Counted from the first letter of the stretch, positions 11,067 through 21,804 are shown. The stretch: 64,000 nt of DNA from Dendrolimus kikuchii (GCA_019925095.2 CM034402.1:6087501-6151500); one strand, 5' to 3'. Notes: generated by a model from the letters alone, not told the origin. A program made the numbers and translations.

Positions 11067-11225
11067 TGCTATGATATGTCGAGGTTATAGCTATAAAAAT
11101 ATTTACAGCAAAAATACGTTTGGACAATATCCAAGGAGTAGTTTCTATTTATTTATTAACTTACAAACATCGCTATCATTACAGTTGTCACCAATACGAT
11201 AGCGTGGTACACATAATCTATTATA

Positions 11226-11545
11226 TATACATTTTTTTTATTGCATGAGTTCAGCAGACAGGCAGACGGCCTACTTGATGGAAAGCGGTTACCATCGCTT
11301 ATGGACATTTGCAACACCAAAGGTGCTACAAATGCGCTGCTGCTCTCTTAAGGGAGACTGGAACCTGATCACTAATGCTGGAACACAACTCAAGGTTGTT
11401 ATGGCGACATACTTTATACCAGGGGTGCTAGCCATCCAGTCGGGCAAATGCCCTACCACCTGGCTGTAGGTTGTTTGGTCGCCTTTTACGACAGGCCGCC
11501 CGGCCGTAGGAAATTGTATTATTTCTCTGTTTCTGCACGGACAAA
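11226..11545 (-). mobile_element. Fam-A short retroelement, copy 2 (full)
   Basis: From the T-rich run and attgcatgagttcag on the left to the head gaaacagagaaat..tgcacgg on the right. Sense is minus: frame 11555-11289 is open for 88 codons and ends QQRICSTFGVANVHKRW. It includes the ~85 bp head that copy 1 lacks. Confidence 0.75.
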
Positions 11546-11811
11546 ACATATTCAATATATATTCAATACATATTCAATCGTCATAACATACAATATAATA
11601 ATATGCATTCTTGTGAATTCAGTTACAGTACAGATAAAAACGTCAATTTGTTGACATACCTTGTTCAATGTTTGAAAGACCTGTGTCATCGGTGCCTTAT
11701 TAAGCCAGGTAGTCTTACCGTATACAACGAACATTGGTGGCTGCCTACGTCTAATCACAAAATTCGATGGAATGTTATTAATTAAAAATTAAAAGTTATT
11801 AATATAATATA

Positions 11812-12080
11812 TAATAACAATCCATAAATGTCCCACTGCTGAGCTCGGGCCTACCAGTTTTATAGGGTAACGGGCAATATACCTGCAACGCTTGTTCAAA
11901 GCGTATTGGTTATTTCGATGTACAGGTTTCATCACGATGTTTCCCTTCAGCGTTAGGTCGTGGTAATTGTAATGCACATTAGGTAAGAGAACTGCCTAAA
12001 CAGTTCATGTTTTCCGGCCAGGATTCGAGCCCGCGCCCTTTGAGCTTCGGACACGCACGCTAACCACTAAGCTAACAGGT
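11812..12080 (-). mobile_element. tRNA-derived SINE
   Basis: On the minus strand the head reads gttagcttagtggttagcg (A-box like) and, ~30 nt on, gcgggctcgaatcctggcc (B-box like). The body has ggaaacatcgtgatgaaacc and the end cagtgggacatttatgg before an ATT-rich tail. This head-body-tail order fits a Pol III SINE. A real tRNA is excluded because no acceptor stem or anticodon arm forms. Confidence 0.65.
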
Positions 12081-12202
12081 TTTTTTAATTGAAATATGGA
12101 GTTGGTATTGTAAGTTATATATTTTTTATGGTTTCCTAGCCACGTAACGAAAACATTAGGAAGTGTTCCTTAGAACTGCAAGACCTTGTGCCCTATCCAT
12201 AT

Positions 12203-12649
12203 TGTTACGACCGACAAAAGTGGATTCACACCTGCATGTCATAAAAGTTCACTTTATTACCTTTCCGCATTTGGACTTCTTTTGTTTACTCTGTGTTTAA
12301 AAATTGTAATTAGAAAAACAGCCCATTGTTTATTATAATCTTTTATGGTAGTTAATAGCCAGGTGTGATTCTAAGAAATTCAGTTCTCGCGGCCGAGATA
12401 CATATTGTTTTTGTGCAGTATAAAGCAATGCCCCAATGGAGAGATCAGCAGTCGAACGATAACCAGCCGCAAGGCAAGACTTGGGTACATTCGGTAATCT
12501 ATTTAGTGACGGACTTTGCGCGTGTTATTGAATCGTGCATTACGGTTTCAATGGTTGTGTTCAGTTATATTTGTACCTGTGTTATACGTGTTTGTATAGT
12601 TCTAATAAATTCTAACGGCATTTTAATTCGAGTCCTGCAAATCGTAACA
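12203..12649 (+). mobile_element. Fam-H solo LTR, copy 1
   Basis: It runs TGTTACGA...TCGTAACA, 447 bp, with ATAT on both sides (12199-12202 and 12650-12653). Inside are a TATA-like agtataaagc near 12418, a candidate initiator (tcagcagtc) ~27 nt later, and an AATAAA signal near 12604 before the end. This is the U3-R-U5 order of an LTR. The constant ATAT target is like that of Drosophila 297/17.6-type Ty3-gypsy elements. No internal region is present. The 134-codon frame inside is not a host gene. Confidence 0.65.
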
Positions 12650-12840
12650 ATATTTTACCATCGGACAATCAGACTCCCCGGTTTGTGCGATCGTTACATG
12701 GTGGAAACCCCACCAGTCAAGCGCTACGTTTACTTTTTTTCTGGTGCGCACTGCAGAAGAATCGAATAATTTGTCGGAGTCTGTATTTCCTGAGAAACAC
12801 AATCTGGGAGTCTTCAAGACACGAGTGAATAAGTAGCTAT
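12650..12840 (+). pseudogene. LINE reverse transcriptase C-terminal relic
   Basis: The frame 12726-12836 reads TFTFFLVRTAEESNNLSESV..., then ...FPEKHNLGVFKTRVNK, and stops at 12834. This matches the insect LINE C-terminal pattern (SFFPRT..LWN.LP..VFP..YN...FK.RVN) of the Jockey/CR1 group, with the W of LWN lost. It directly follows the right ATAT of the solo LTR. Only ~37 codons are recognisable; the upstream 75 bp have no clear frame. Non-functional. Confidence 0.65.
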
Positions 12841-13074
12841 CACTCAACATCAGCTGACACAGTGGTCAAACGCGAACTTATAACAACGTAAATAAATTTT
12901 GGACGCTTATGGAATTTACGGAGCTCTTTGCTGTGCGCGGACTGGCGAGCATTTACCCAATTTTGAAAATAAAACAAATTTGAAAATGAAACCATCACCC
13001 ATTAAGTTTCAGCCAAAAATCCTTCGTACTTCTTTTAGCAGTTATGTTCATGTTACTTCATTTCTTCCTTTTCA

Positions 13075-13345
13075 GCCAGTCTCTGTCTACTGCTGGACAT
13101 AGGCCGCCCCTTGTCCAGCCTCTGTCGACGAACTTGCGCAAATCGTCAGTACACTGGGCTGGTGTCTTATGCTACTTTTGCCGAGACGCGGTCTCCACTC
13201 CAGAACTCGTTCGCTCCATCGGCCAGCGGTCCTGTGACAGATGTGAACAACCAATTGCCACTTTAACTTGCGAGTTATGTCGATTACCTTGGTTCTCTTA
13301 CTGATATCCTCATTTCTGATTCTATTCACAAGAGAAACAGACAAA
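13075..13345 (-). pseudogene. Fam-L RTE-like LINE, C-terminal relic
   Basis: The minus frame 13344-13087 contains NRIRNEDISKRTKVIDITRK, then ERVLEWRPRLGK and, at the end, AYVQQ, followed by cagtagacagagactgg at the left edge. These are the blocks of the longer Fam-L copy at 54010-54760 (KIRKEDICKRTK, LQWRPRLGKR, GRPTSNSG). In RTE-like LINEs this part follows the RT and ends the protein. Internal blocks (WAGH.CRR) are altered to VVHICHR, so it is decayed. Confidence 0.65.
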
Positions 13346-13735
13346 CAAAAAATTATATATCTTCAAAAGCATAATTGAAAATGTGGAGAGAGTCAACGTA
13401 TAACGTCTTAAAAAAATATAAAAAAATTCTATACAAAATGCTTCGCTTTTTGTGAATCAAAAATTCTATAATCCAATAACAAACACTCCGTTTGATATGA
13501 AAAAAGAATAACTTCAAAAGAGGCCAAATCTTTGCGTTACGAACGTATCCTTACGTTTTGTGCGTAATAATATTTAAACAGAATTTGTTTAACGAATTTG
13601 CTTTTTGCTAAGTATAATAGCATTGTTATTCTTAAGAATTAGGGCTGTACAAGAATTTTTAAGGCTCCGTAGTTATTTTAGCAAAAATGGAAACCAATAT
13701 GGACTCGCCATGTCAGTCTTTACAACAGTTTAGTA
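13346..13735. other. Unassigned AT-rich DNA
   Basis: No gene or clear repeat is seen. Confidence 0.35.
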
Positions 13736-14105
13736 GTATTTTTTTTATTGCGAAAGCAGGCAGGCTAACGGCTCGCCTGATGGAAAGTGGTTACCGTCGC
13801 CTATAGATATTGGCAACACTAGAGTTGTTATCAATGCGCTGCCGCTGTCAAAGAAATTTTATGACACTCTTTTTGAAAAACCCCTTATCATGTAGCGCTA
13901 GAGAAAACATCAGGTGGGAGCTCATTCTAATTCCCCATGCTGAGCAAGAGGGATGAACGCCCAGCCCGTGGCAAGGGGTGCGGAGGCAGTAAGAAGATGA
14001 AGACACCATTCTGAACAGTTCCTCGGAACACTCGCCATTGTACAAACGGTAGAATACGTAGCGCTTACTAGTAGCTATTATTAAAATATAATAAAGTGTA
14101 CTCAC
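13736..14105 (-). pseudogene. Fam-B LINE 3' end with RT C-terminus, copy 1
   Basis: The sense strand is minus. The frame from 14105 reads ..VFYRLYNGECSEELFRMV.., continues GVHPSCSAWGIRMSSHLMFS, and reaches KGFFKKSVIKFL at 13848. The block between GVHP and the FFKK motif is shorter than in copy 2: the SC..RFCRTFLLRT part is missing, which suggests an internal deletion of roughly 20-25 codons. The 3' part has the tail shared with Fam-A (ggcaacactagagttgttat, accgtcgcc, ttttttattgc on the plus strand). It is a 5'-truncated LINE copy. Confidence 0.75.
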
Positions 14106-14728
14106 TAATTAGCGGTATTTATTACGAGCTTCCACATAAATCGCAACAAGAATACCGATTAAAATAATGAAGTATAATTAATTACAGGTTAGATTTTCAC
14201 ACAGTTATTAGCCACCTTAGCCCTCTACCACGACTTGTGCATTGGACCAAAGCCTCTATAAGAATAGTTTGTTGCTTCAGCTGTACGTACGAGTTTATAT
14301 CCAAGGGATGATGAAACGAGCCGAATAGTAATCACCGCTACCCGCAAATATAATTTAATCAGTAATACAACACGTTACAATTGGAAAATGATCAAAGAGT
14401 GGGAAGATGTAATGTATATGCCGCTATACAATGGTCTAATTCAATCAATGGCAAAATAAATGTTAGGAATAGTCGCCATACACAATATTAACGGAGAGTA
14501 TTGCCAGAGAAGGATAACATATTTATGAAACTGTCTCATTTCATTTAATAAATACGTCCATAAAATAATACAAGAATCGAAATGAATCTTTCATAGCGAG
14601 TTCGTGAAAACAAAGAAAATTCTTTAAAACCTGGCCAGGTGTTGAATTATTTATATGTTTGTCACAAAACCATTTATACTTCTTTAAAATTCAATATTTT
14701 AAAGTGCATTGAACTGTCTTTATGTATA
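14106..14728. other. Unassigned AT-rich DNA
   Basis: No gene or recognised repeat is seen. One short frame starts near 14639 but runs into the Helitron. Confidence 0.35.
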
Positions 14729-15062
14729 CTAGTGGTCACCCTTGCTCGAAATTCTACCAAAATAATTAATGTCAAAGACTATATTTCTATACCCACAGAT
14801 TTCGCCAAGGCTGCACTGTTAATTTGACTGGAACAATAAACAAAATAGTATATATGCGTGTGTGTGTCAAATACATGGTAGTGTGTATAATGTTTTTTTT
14901 ATTTATTTAATGTATTTTTATATGCAAATTTGAATAAAATATTAGCATTCGTCGCTTCTTCTCTATATAAACTATAAGTGTGCGAAATTTCATACTCCTC
15001 CGTCCGCGCAATTTTCGTAAAAACGGGTACAAAGTTTTTTGCTTCACGTATTGATGTATGAT
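14729..15062 (-). mobile_element. Fam-M Helitron, copy 2
   Basis: It is the same element as 6179-6509: plus-strand CTAG at 14729-14732 preceded by A, the shared block gtcaaagactatatttctat, the gtgtgtcaaatacatggtag block, and cttcacgtattgatgtatga at the other end. The TC end is slightly worn where a Fam-D LINE end abuts it. Confidence 0.65.
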
Positions 15063-15178
15063 ATAATGTCAAAGAAGCAAGTGAGGTGTGTAAGAATAAG
15101 CCTAAATGGCGCTCTGTTGTTCGTGCCTACCCCGCAAGGGAACTGGCGTGAAGTTATGTATGTATGTATATAATTTAC
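15063..15178 (+). mobile_element. Fam-D RTE-like LINE, 3' stub
   Basis: It encodes VKEASEVCKNKPKWRSVVRA and the following YPARELA stop, then (ATGT)n at 15157-15176. It is 5'-truncated and abuts the 5' end of the Fam-M Helitron. Confidence 0.7.
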
Positions 15179-15564
15179 AATTTGAGATTTTCAATATAGC
15201 ATAAACATGAGTGGTGAAATGTTTCAGTGATACATGATATTAATAAGATAATAATACAATTTTATCGCCTCACAGCGATACATAATGAAAATAGAAAAGA
15301 CTGTGTTTTATTCATTTATATCAGATTCGATGTTAAAGACGACCGAAGGTACTAGGATAAATAAAAGTCAAAGGTGGCCTAGTGTAACTAAGCAACGAAT
15401 TCCATCTGCAGTACTAGCTGTCGCTGTATAAACACGTACCTGACAACCCTGTCGATGAACTTACTATTCAACGAAAATTAAAATCTTTATTTCAAAATTC
15501 GTAATCAATTTTAATTAATATATAGGTAATAATATTAACAATAATACTATAAAACTTGAAAGAA
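15179..15564. other. Unassigned AT-rich DNA
   Basis: No gene or recognised repeat is seen. Confidence 0.35.
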
Positions 15565-15735
15565 AGACATAGTGACGTATTTACATTGCTTACATGTATC
15601 TTAGAAAATAAATAATTTGAAAATTTGTACGCCGCATTCTCAGAAAATAAGGTTTGCACTCAGCTTATTGCTGTGACGGCATAATATCCGACACAACGCT
15701 GGTTTTCAGTGCAAACCTACCTTTTGGTCTGAGAC
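15565..15735 (-). mobile_element. Fam-O LINE 3' end with stem-loop, copy 2
   Basis: On the minus strand: ggtttgcactgaaaaccagc, then gctgagtgcaaacctt ~45 nt on, so an 11-bp stem (aggtttgcact / agtgcaaacct) can form. A tctttctttc tail lies at its left edge. It matches 1745-1935 in order. A short palindrome, cttttggtctgagaccaaaa, lies just right at 15721-15740. Confidence 0.45.
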
Positions 15736-16044
15736 CAAAAATACCCGAATTTCGTGAATCTAATTTTAAAAATATTTAATTATTGAATGATAATATATAC
15801 TTAAATAAATAATATAAATATTTTGTTAAGTTTATGATTTAAATAAGAAATATAACTCATGATTGTCCTGTATTGTAACTAGCTTGTGTGTATATTCCGT
15901 ATAACAACATGTATCGATTCATTTAATAGGATTCAGCGATTATCTACTACTGCTACGTACTTTATTATGGCACCTCACTGACATGAGACAGCAAATTTAT
16001 AAGGTGCATAAATTCATAGACCTGTAAATGTGTAATGTGATAAT

Positions 16045-16713
16045 TAGACATCGGATTATATGCACTATCAAAATGGCAAAATATGCACTAAAAAGGGGCG
16101 AAATATGCACAAAATATGCACAATCAATAAATCATTTATTATTAGATTAATTAGAATTTAAGTTTATTTTCACATTATATTTATATATTAAACATATCTT
16201 AATATTAGTTATAAATTATTATTATAATAATTTATTTATTATAATTCTTGTGACAGTAAGCAATAACACATTTTTCCAGGTTTTCTGCAGCAAACTTGTG
16301 ACGTTTGTCACTTAATATTAATTTATACGCTAAAATGACATTTCGACGTCAACTGACGTCACCGGACAGAACTTAAAATTTGGCGCCATTTCTGCAGAGA
16401 CTTCTTCAGATAGAGTTTGTCCGGTGCCGTTGATAAATGCGTCAATTTTCTTTATTCTTTCAAGACTGGGGTTTTTATACAAAACTGCATTTAATTTGCC
16501 ACAAACCTTTTGCGATAGTGAACTCGGAAGGGCGTTACTCTGTTCAATCACTTTTTCGTCGTGTCGTCGGCATAATACAAGACGACTAACACGTATAACT
16601 ACCGAAATAAGCACTGTCAATGAAAAAGTACCAAAATAGGCAATTACGCTATAAAAATAGATTTATATGCATTGGCATCTGCAAACATGCAAATGCATAT
16701 AATCCGATCTCTA
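16045..16713 (-). mobile_element. hAT DNA transposon relic
   Basis: The terminal inverted repeats are 20 bp with one mismatch (16045-16064 and 16694-16713), of form TAGASATCGGATTATATGCA. They fit the hAT TIR pattern TAGNG. A perfect 8-bp target-site duplication, gtgataat, lies at 16037-16044 and 16714-16721. Subterminal aaatatgcac repeats occur at ~16080, ~16101 and ~16112. The 669 bp interior keeps only the transposase C-terminal part. I oriented it by that coding relic. Confidence 0.85.
16218..16620 (-). pseudogene. hAT transposase C-terminal dimerisation domain, broken
   Basis: The minus frame 16620-16330 runs ..NPSLERIKKIDAFINGTG.., EEVSAEMAPNFKFCPVTSVD and VEMSF, then stops. In another frame just downstream it continues AYKLILSDKRHKFAAENLEK and CVIAYCHKNYN. 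Together these match the hAT-family C-terminal dimerisation region (F...P.TS.DVERSFS.YK..LSD.R..F..EN..K). A frameshift separates SF from AYK. The catalytic DDE part and the zinc finger are absent, so it cannot encode a transposase. Confidence 0.75.
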
Positions 16714-16721
16714 GTGATAAT

Positions 16722-17223
16722 GTAACATAAACATTATAAATTGTTATTATATTCTACTTTACCACTACATAAACTAAATGGAAGGAATGATTCGTTAGCT
16801 GTCAAACTTAACTATTTAAGTTATCAGGTTGTGAGATTTGTTTATTGCATGTGAATTTAATTTAACATGTAATTTGAAACTTAACATTAGCTTAAATGTT
16901 TGTTTTAATTTAATTGTACTTTTGTTTTTACTGTTTGTCAATTAAGTAGTGTTTCGACTAACATTTTTAGTCAGTTTCTGTTTTTGTTGTATCCATATCT
17001 GATACTGTCACTAAGTGCATACAATTTCAGCAACGTAATCTTTCTGTCTTGTGTGTTTCCTTATTTCCCATCCATTCGTTGCTAGTCTATAAGAACCCTA
17101 TTCATAAGAATTTATGTTAAAATGGCTTTTTTATTCCACCATCTAAATACCTATTGTGATATTTCTATGAGTTATGTCCAAGTGAATAAGTAAACAATAT
17201 TAATATTTAAATAATATATGCAA
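16722..17223. other. Unassigned AT-rich DNA
   Basis: No gene or recognised repeat is seen. Confidence 0.35.
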
Positions 17224-17530
17224 CCCTCAGTGAGAGTTACATGTTTGTGCCGTTTGCTATCGAGACACTTGGACTGTGGAGTCCTGAGGCCATGAGCCTC
17301 TGGCAAAATTTATCGAACCGACTCATTGACTCTTCAGGTGATCAGAGGGCTGGTGCTTACCTCGGCCAATGGATCAGTATGGTGATCCAGCGAGGAAATG
17401 TAGCCAGCCTTTTGGGCACCTTACCCATAGAAGACGGCGATCTAGGCTCTGTATTCTACTTATAGTCTTGACAGACTATGAATAGAATACAATACAAATA
17501 AGTTAAGTTTTCTTGCATTGTATTCGATTA
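17224..17530 (+). pseudogene. Fam-G LINE C-terminus and 3' UTR
   Basis: The frame 17241-17465 encodes MFVPFAIETLGLWSPEAMSL..., then ...GDQRAGAYLGQWISMVIQRG..., NVASLLGTLPIEDGDLGSVF and a stop. The pattern FVPFA.ETLG.W...A...(N/R)RL, GD.RAG.Y..Q.IS..IQRGN.AS.LGT is the C-terminal part of RT-bearing proteins common in insect genomes; I take it as a non-LTR element, clade unassigned. The frame is open upstream only to ~17225. The 3' UTR has a small dyad and tagaatacaatacaaataag. Other copies: 4689, 21345(-), 39545(-), 46589(-), 63330. Confidence 0.65.
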
Positions 17531-17639
17531 TATTTATTTGAAATTACAGTAATTATTGTATTTAAACAAATAAATAATATACGTAATGGATATGTTGTAT
17601 ATATCCATAGTGTGAGATATAGCTTGTGTTGTAGTTGAT

Positions 17640-17745
17640 ACCTAGACTAAAGTTCTCCGAATTTTACGAGGTACTTAATTCGAGTCTTCGGAGAGCTTGC
17701 AAATCTAATGTGCCAATTAGACCACGACACCATTGAGGCCATCTG
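17640..17745 (-). mobile_element. Possible tRNA-like SINE remnant
   Basis: Minus-strand gtggtctaattggcac is A-box like, and gaagactcgaattaagt lies ~35 nt on, like a B box. An inverted pair (agttctccgaa / ttcggagagct) lies around it. The evidence is weak. Confidence 0.3.
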
Positions 17746-18105
17746 TATATTTTTTATTATTTCTTTCAAAAAATCATTATTATCTCCCACGTTCTTTTAT
17801 ATCTGGTGCCTGTTCTACAAGGGTGCAGATCAAAGGAGATCTAATAGGGACAAAGAAATTCTTTAAAGGTTTTTCTATTGTAATGGTATCTCGCCCGACT
17901 TAACTTTTGCGGAGGTTTTTATCTTTTTGCGGATAATGCGAGAACAAGAAATGTTTTGTGGGGATAAGCTTTATTTATTTTAAAAGGAATATTAATTAAT
18001 AGTGGAAATTAACAAAACAATGATTTGTATTGTCAAAGCGTATAATTAATTAGGCTTAGACACAGAAAGATTTGTTCTTATTCTCTTTGCTTACTCACTA
18101 TAGTT
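17746..18105. other. Unassigned DNA
   Basis: No gene or recognised repeat is seen. Confidence 0.3.
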
Positions 18106-18857
18106 GTATGTCTCTAAGACCACAGCCCATAAAATTGGCCCGGACTGTTGGAGGCCATGACAAATCCAACACGTAGAGGCTCCTAGACGAATTTCATGTA
18201 AGTGTGGCGTGACACTGACTGTTTACGCTATATAAAACTGCACCCTAGGACCAGCCCCGGTTAGTTTTTTTATTTTTTTTTATTGCAGGAGTTCAGCAGA
18301 CAGGCAGATGGCCCACTTAATGGAAAGCGGTTACCATCGCCTATGGACATTTGCAACACCAAAGGTGCTACAATTGCGCTGCTACTCTCTTAAGGGAGTC
18401 TGGAACCTGGTCACTAATGCCGGAACACAACTCAAAGTTGTTATGGCGGCATGTTCTAGACCAGGGGTGGTAGCCATCCAGTCGGGCGATGCTCTACCAC
18501 CTGGCTAGTGTAGGACTATCATAGAAAATGAGAACAAAAGGTACCGGGCTATTGGGATGAACTGCTAGTGGAACTGCGTCTGCCCGTCGCAATTTTCGGG
18601 GAATATGGAAAAAATCAGCAATAGGTGACTCACCACTCCTAGTATGGGCTCCAAAAATGCCGTACAAGATTGGCAAGGTGCTACATTGGTGTGAGTGGCT
18701 AAGGGGTGTGGAGAGGTGGGCTGCAGGTTCAACGAAGCTACTTTCGACGTTATTCCATTTGTCACTTCCACCCCTGGAGCTTGTGAGTTAGCTCTGGCGA
18801 TCTCCACTCCGTGCCAGCTGGCTAATTACTTTACATAGAGGCGGGGGCCTTGCCTTA
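18106..18857 (-). mobile_element. Fam-I element, copy 1, split by Fam-A
   Basis: The left part (18106-18257, gtatgtctctaagac ... aggaccagccccgg) and the right part (18509-18857, agtgtaggactatcat ... ctctggcgatctccactcc) match 35745-36697 in order. A Fam-A copy separates them. A third copy, left part only, is inverted at 33178-33312. Copies end at the same agagacatac edge, consistent with a retroelement 3' end on the minus strand. The minus frame 18807-18565 is coding-like but unrecognised. Confidence 0.55.
18262..18508 (-). mobile_element. Fam-A copy 3 (headless), inside Fam-I
   Basis: The T-rich run and attgcaggagttcagcag start at the left; it ends at accacctggc, exactly where copies at 6670 and 40348 end. 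The flanking Fam-I sequence resumes with tagtgtaggac. A possible 3-bp tag repeat at the two junctions is too short to trust. Confidence 0.7.
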
Positions 18858-19384
18858 GCTACGTTGCTATTCATTTAAGACTTCGCCACAAAGCCACTCT
18901 ACGGGTACTTAGTATTTTTTTAGTTAACACAAGCTCAGATGAACTAATAAAAGTATGGACGGAGAGTAATGAACAAAAGCGTCAAATGAAGTGAAGCAAT
19001 TATTAAACTTGTGTACATTTTAAACTTACGTTGTATACACGAGGTTTGCGTCTGTGTTAACCACACATAGAGATAATTCCATTGGAAACTATTCCAATTT
19101 ATCAGTACTAATTTGATTATTTAACACTAAGTTCTCGTAACGTACTGCGGCGCGATCGGCTTCCTTTAGCCGGCTTCACTCTAAGAAGTTCGGGCTCTGT
19201 CCACCTATTTTGTTCACAAGTTGATAAACCGACTACTTTAAAATATGCTATTATTGAAATAGTATTAAGGCTTGACATGTGTACAACTTTGAGTTCTTTT
19301 TATTTTTTTAGAATTTTTCATTTAAAAGTTAGAGGGAGATATCTCTAGAGATTAATTAGTACGTGGCCATCTGTTAATTTAAGT
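18858..19384. other. Unassigned DNA
   Basis: No gene is seen. A GC-richer patch at 19141-19205 (cgtactgcggcgcgatcggc) may be old TE DNA. Confidence 0.3.
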
Positions 19385-19492
19385 AAAAATATAAAATCGC
19401 GTAATCACGGCTACTGAAGAGTGGCCGAAACGTCTTTATAAAAATCAAATAAAATGCCGCACTCAAAACCGTTAAAACAAATTTTTAACTAT
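19385..19492 (+). mobile_element. Fam-K unit (Penelope-like), single
   Basis: Blocks in order: cgtaatcacggctactgaag, agtggccgaaacgtc, aaatcaaataaaatgccgc and actcaaaaccgttaaaac. The same unit forms inverted pairs at 34072 and 42300. The ctgaagagtggccgaaacgtc core resembles the hammerhead-ribozyme-bearing terminal repeats of Penelope-like elements. This is a motif impression only. Confidence 0.45.
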
Positions 19493-19974
19493 GTGTACCT
19501 ATATACTATATGTTACTATAATATACTATGTATACATGTACACTGTTTCCAAGTGTTTATTTTACTTTTGACTTTTACACGTCTATCAAGGTACATATTT
19601 CTTGACAGTAAAGCCCACATGACATAATTGTTGTACTTTATTATTGTAGGTGACGTAATAGTGATAATGTGAGTCACGTAACGCACAGACTATCAAACCA
19701 TCGACACTATTCGTAAATAAATTGCAAGTAATCTATTTGAAAATAAATTGTGTTCTACTTTAAAGAAAAAAAAATACCGCAATTATTATAAGTGCCGTTT
19801 TATTTAATGGCTTATTTAATATATGTAAAATATTCAAATGTGGACATATTTATTAACGATTAAAAGTTATTTATAAATGAAGTAGATTTTTATAACAAAT
19901 CGAGTCGGTAAAGCACAAGGACGTTACTTATTGATCCATCATCGCGCTGTCAAAATTAAAATAAACGCTTGGAC
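19493..19974. other. Unassigned AT-rich DNA
   Basis: No gene or recognised repeat is seen. Confidence 0.3.
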
Positions 19975-20519
19975 AGTTTTTTTATTGCAGGAGTTCAGCA
20001 GACAGACACACGGCCCACTTGATGGAAAACGGTTACCATCGCCTATGGACATTTGCAACATCGCAGGTGCTACAAATGCGCTGCTGCTCTCTTAGGGGGG
20101 GACTGGAACCTGGTCACTAATGCCGGAACACAACTCAAGCTTGTTATGGCGACATACTTTAGACCAGGGGTGGTAGCCATCCAGTCGGGCTAATGCCCTA
20201 CCACCTGGCTGTGGGTTGTTTTGTCGCCTCTTACGACAGGCCGCCCGGCCGCAGGAAATTGTATTCTTTCTCCTTTCCTGCACGGATAATATTGTAGATA
20301 ATAACGTTGTAGAAATTATTTATTTTTTGCTTTTTAGTTTGAAGTTGGTAATTAAATAATAAGTTTTCTTTAATCTCTATTAAAGAAAAATAATTATTAA
20401 ATAATTAGTATGCTCCAAATTTTAGGCACACCACACCTGGCTGTGGGTTGTTTTGTCACCTCTTATGACAGGCCGCTCAGCCGCAGGAAATTATATTCAT
20501 TCTCTGTTCCTGCACGGAT
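19975..20519 (-). mobile_element. Fam-A copy 4, long form with duplicated head
   Basis: In plus order: body and head (19975-20285), then a ~147 bp linker (20286-20432), then a second head module alone (20433-20519, from acctggctgtggg to tgcacgg). In sense (minus) order this is head, linker, head, body. The linker is nearly identical to 22107-22254 next to copy 5. Both copies share the variant caagcttgtt. Frame shadows here are not genes. Confidence 0.7.
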
Positions 20520-20967
20520 AGAAACGTACAAACGTAAAAAACGGACAGACTATGGTCAAAAACTTAGTAAAACGGGTTTTCAACATTACTGAAATTTGAA
20601 GTAAAAATAATAATCAGTTCCCAACTCTAATAATAGACGAACAACAAATGCCGAAAGGGAGGAATTATTAAAAATCATGAAACAAACATCGGGCAATAAT
20701 TTGTCTTCGTGACAAATAGGAAAAGGAGGGTCCAATAAATACGGGACCTAAGCATTGTTTCCAGATTTCATTCATTAATCATTTTTATGGATGTAATTAA
20801 TATAAAGATTCCAGTAACAATAGGCCTCCCTGCCGAGTTATTGTCTTTTTTGTAAGTTTCTTCTTAGAAGATTTTTGTTCTATGACGGTTTTAGCTCGAT
20901 ATTTTCATTGTGCCAAATGGAATACAGCTTTTTCTACTTGAAGGTACACCTTAATTATCTATTTTTA
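20520..20967. other. Unassigned DNA
   Basis: No gene or recognised repeat is seen. Confidence 0.3.
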
Positions 20968-21250
20968 ACAGACTTCTAAAAGGAGGAGGATCTCAATTCG
21001 ACTGTATTTGTTTTGTATGTTTGTTACGCGATTTCTCCCTTAATTGTGGACCGATTTTCAAATATATTTTTTTATTCGAAAGAGTATACTCTTGAAGTGG
21101 TTCGATTGTTATCAAGTCAGGATCTGATTAGTGAATCCCAGTGAAATCGAGAGCTAATCTTGTTGAAAACCGCCTACACTATCCGAAAGGCAAAATTTCA
21201 CACGCGTGCCAGTAGTACAATTTCTACAGGCACTTAATATATTAATTTTA
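20968..21250 (+). repeat. Insect interspersed repeat (aaaaggaggaggatctc type)
   Basis: It starts cttctaaaaggaggaggatc, then tcaattcgactgtatttg, tatgtttgttacgcgat and gtggaccgattttcaaat. I know this order as a retroelement 3' region widespread in insects; the family name is uncertain. No coding sequence. Confidence 0.4.
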
Positions 21251-21344
21251 AACCTATTCAAGTATTTTTTTATTTCATTATATTTTAATATACTAAACTA
21301 ACTTAAAAAAATAGAACTAAATTATAAATAAATTAATATAAAGT

Positions 21345-21665
21345 ATGTAACAAATCGCTGCCTGATTGCCACGCTGTATGGCAATGCTGATTCGTCGCGC
21401 GAAATACGAACCAGATTTCTGATCATGAGTGGTATCAAAGAGTTTCTTACAAATTTCTTTGAAGAAACCTTTGACCTAAAGTTTCAACTCCAAACGGCAC
21501 AAATATGTAACCCCTTCCTAGGGTTCCATATTTGCGCCGGGGCTGGCAATAGCTGTTGAAGCAGCGTTGTCAGCCCCTGAGTTACTCATTGGAAGATGTG
21601 ATACCGCCAGTGTCAACGCATGTCGCGTCCTATACAAGCGGCCGTCCTAGAATAAGTGAGTATTT
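21345..21665 (-). pseudogene. Fam-G LINE C-terminus, copy 3
   Basis: On the minus strand the reading includes FFKEICKKLFDTTHDQKSGS, then YFARRISIAIQRGNQAAIC, matching the GD.RAG.Y..Q.IS..IQRGN block of the 17224 copy. Upstream it has a region rich in N, A, S and T (SNSGADNAASTAIASPGAN). At least two in-frame stops interrupt the block, so it is dead. This copy keeps more of the upstream region than any other in the window. Confidence 0.6.
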
Positions 21666-21804
21666 GTGCAACTAAAAAGTAGAAAATTTTCTGTACCATC
21701 TTGCAATCGACGCGTAGTAAAATTTAAAATATTACTATATTTTTCATATTTGTTGTTGTTTTTTTATGTTTTAGTTGGCACCGACTGCGACTTCAATATG
21801 TTAT

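Noticed and set aside
11812..12080. A functional tRNA gene on the minus strand
   Set aside because: A and B boxes are present but acceptor and anticodon stems do not form, and a SINE body follows.
12365..12769. 134-codon plus frame as a possible host protein
   Set aside because: It lies almost wholly inside the Fam-H LTR, spans its AATAAA signal and right edge, and has no domain.
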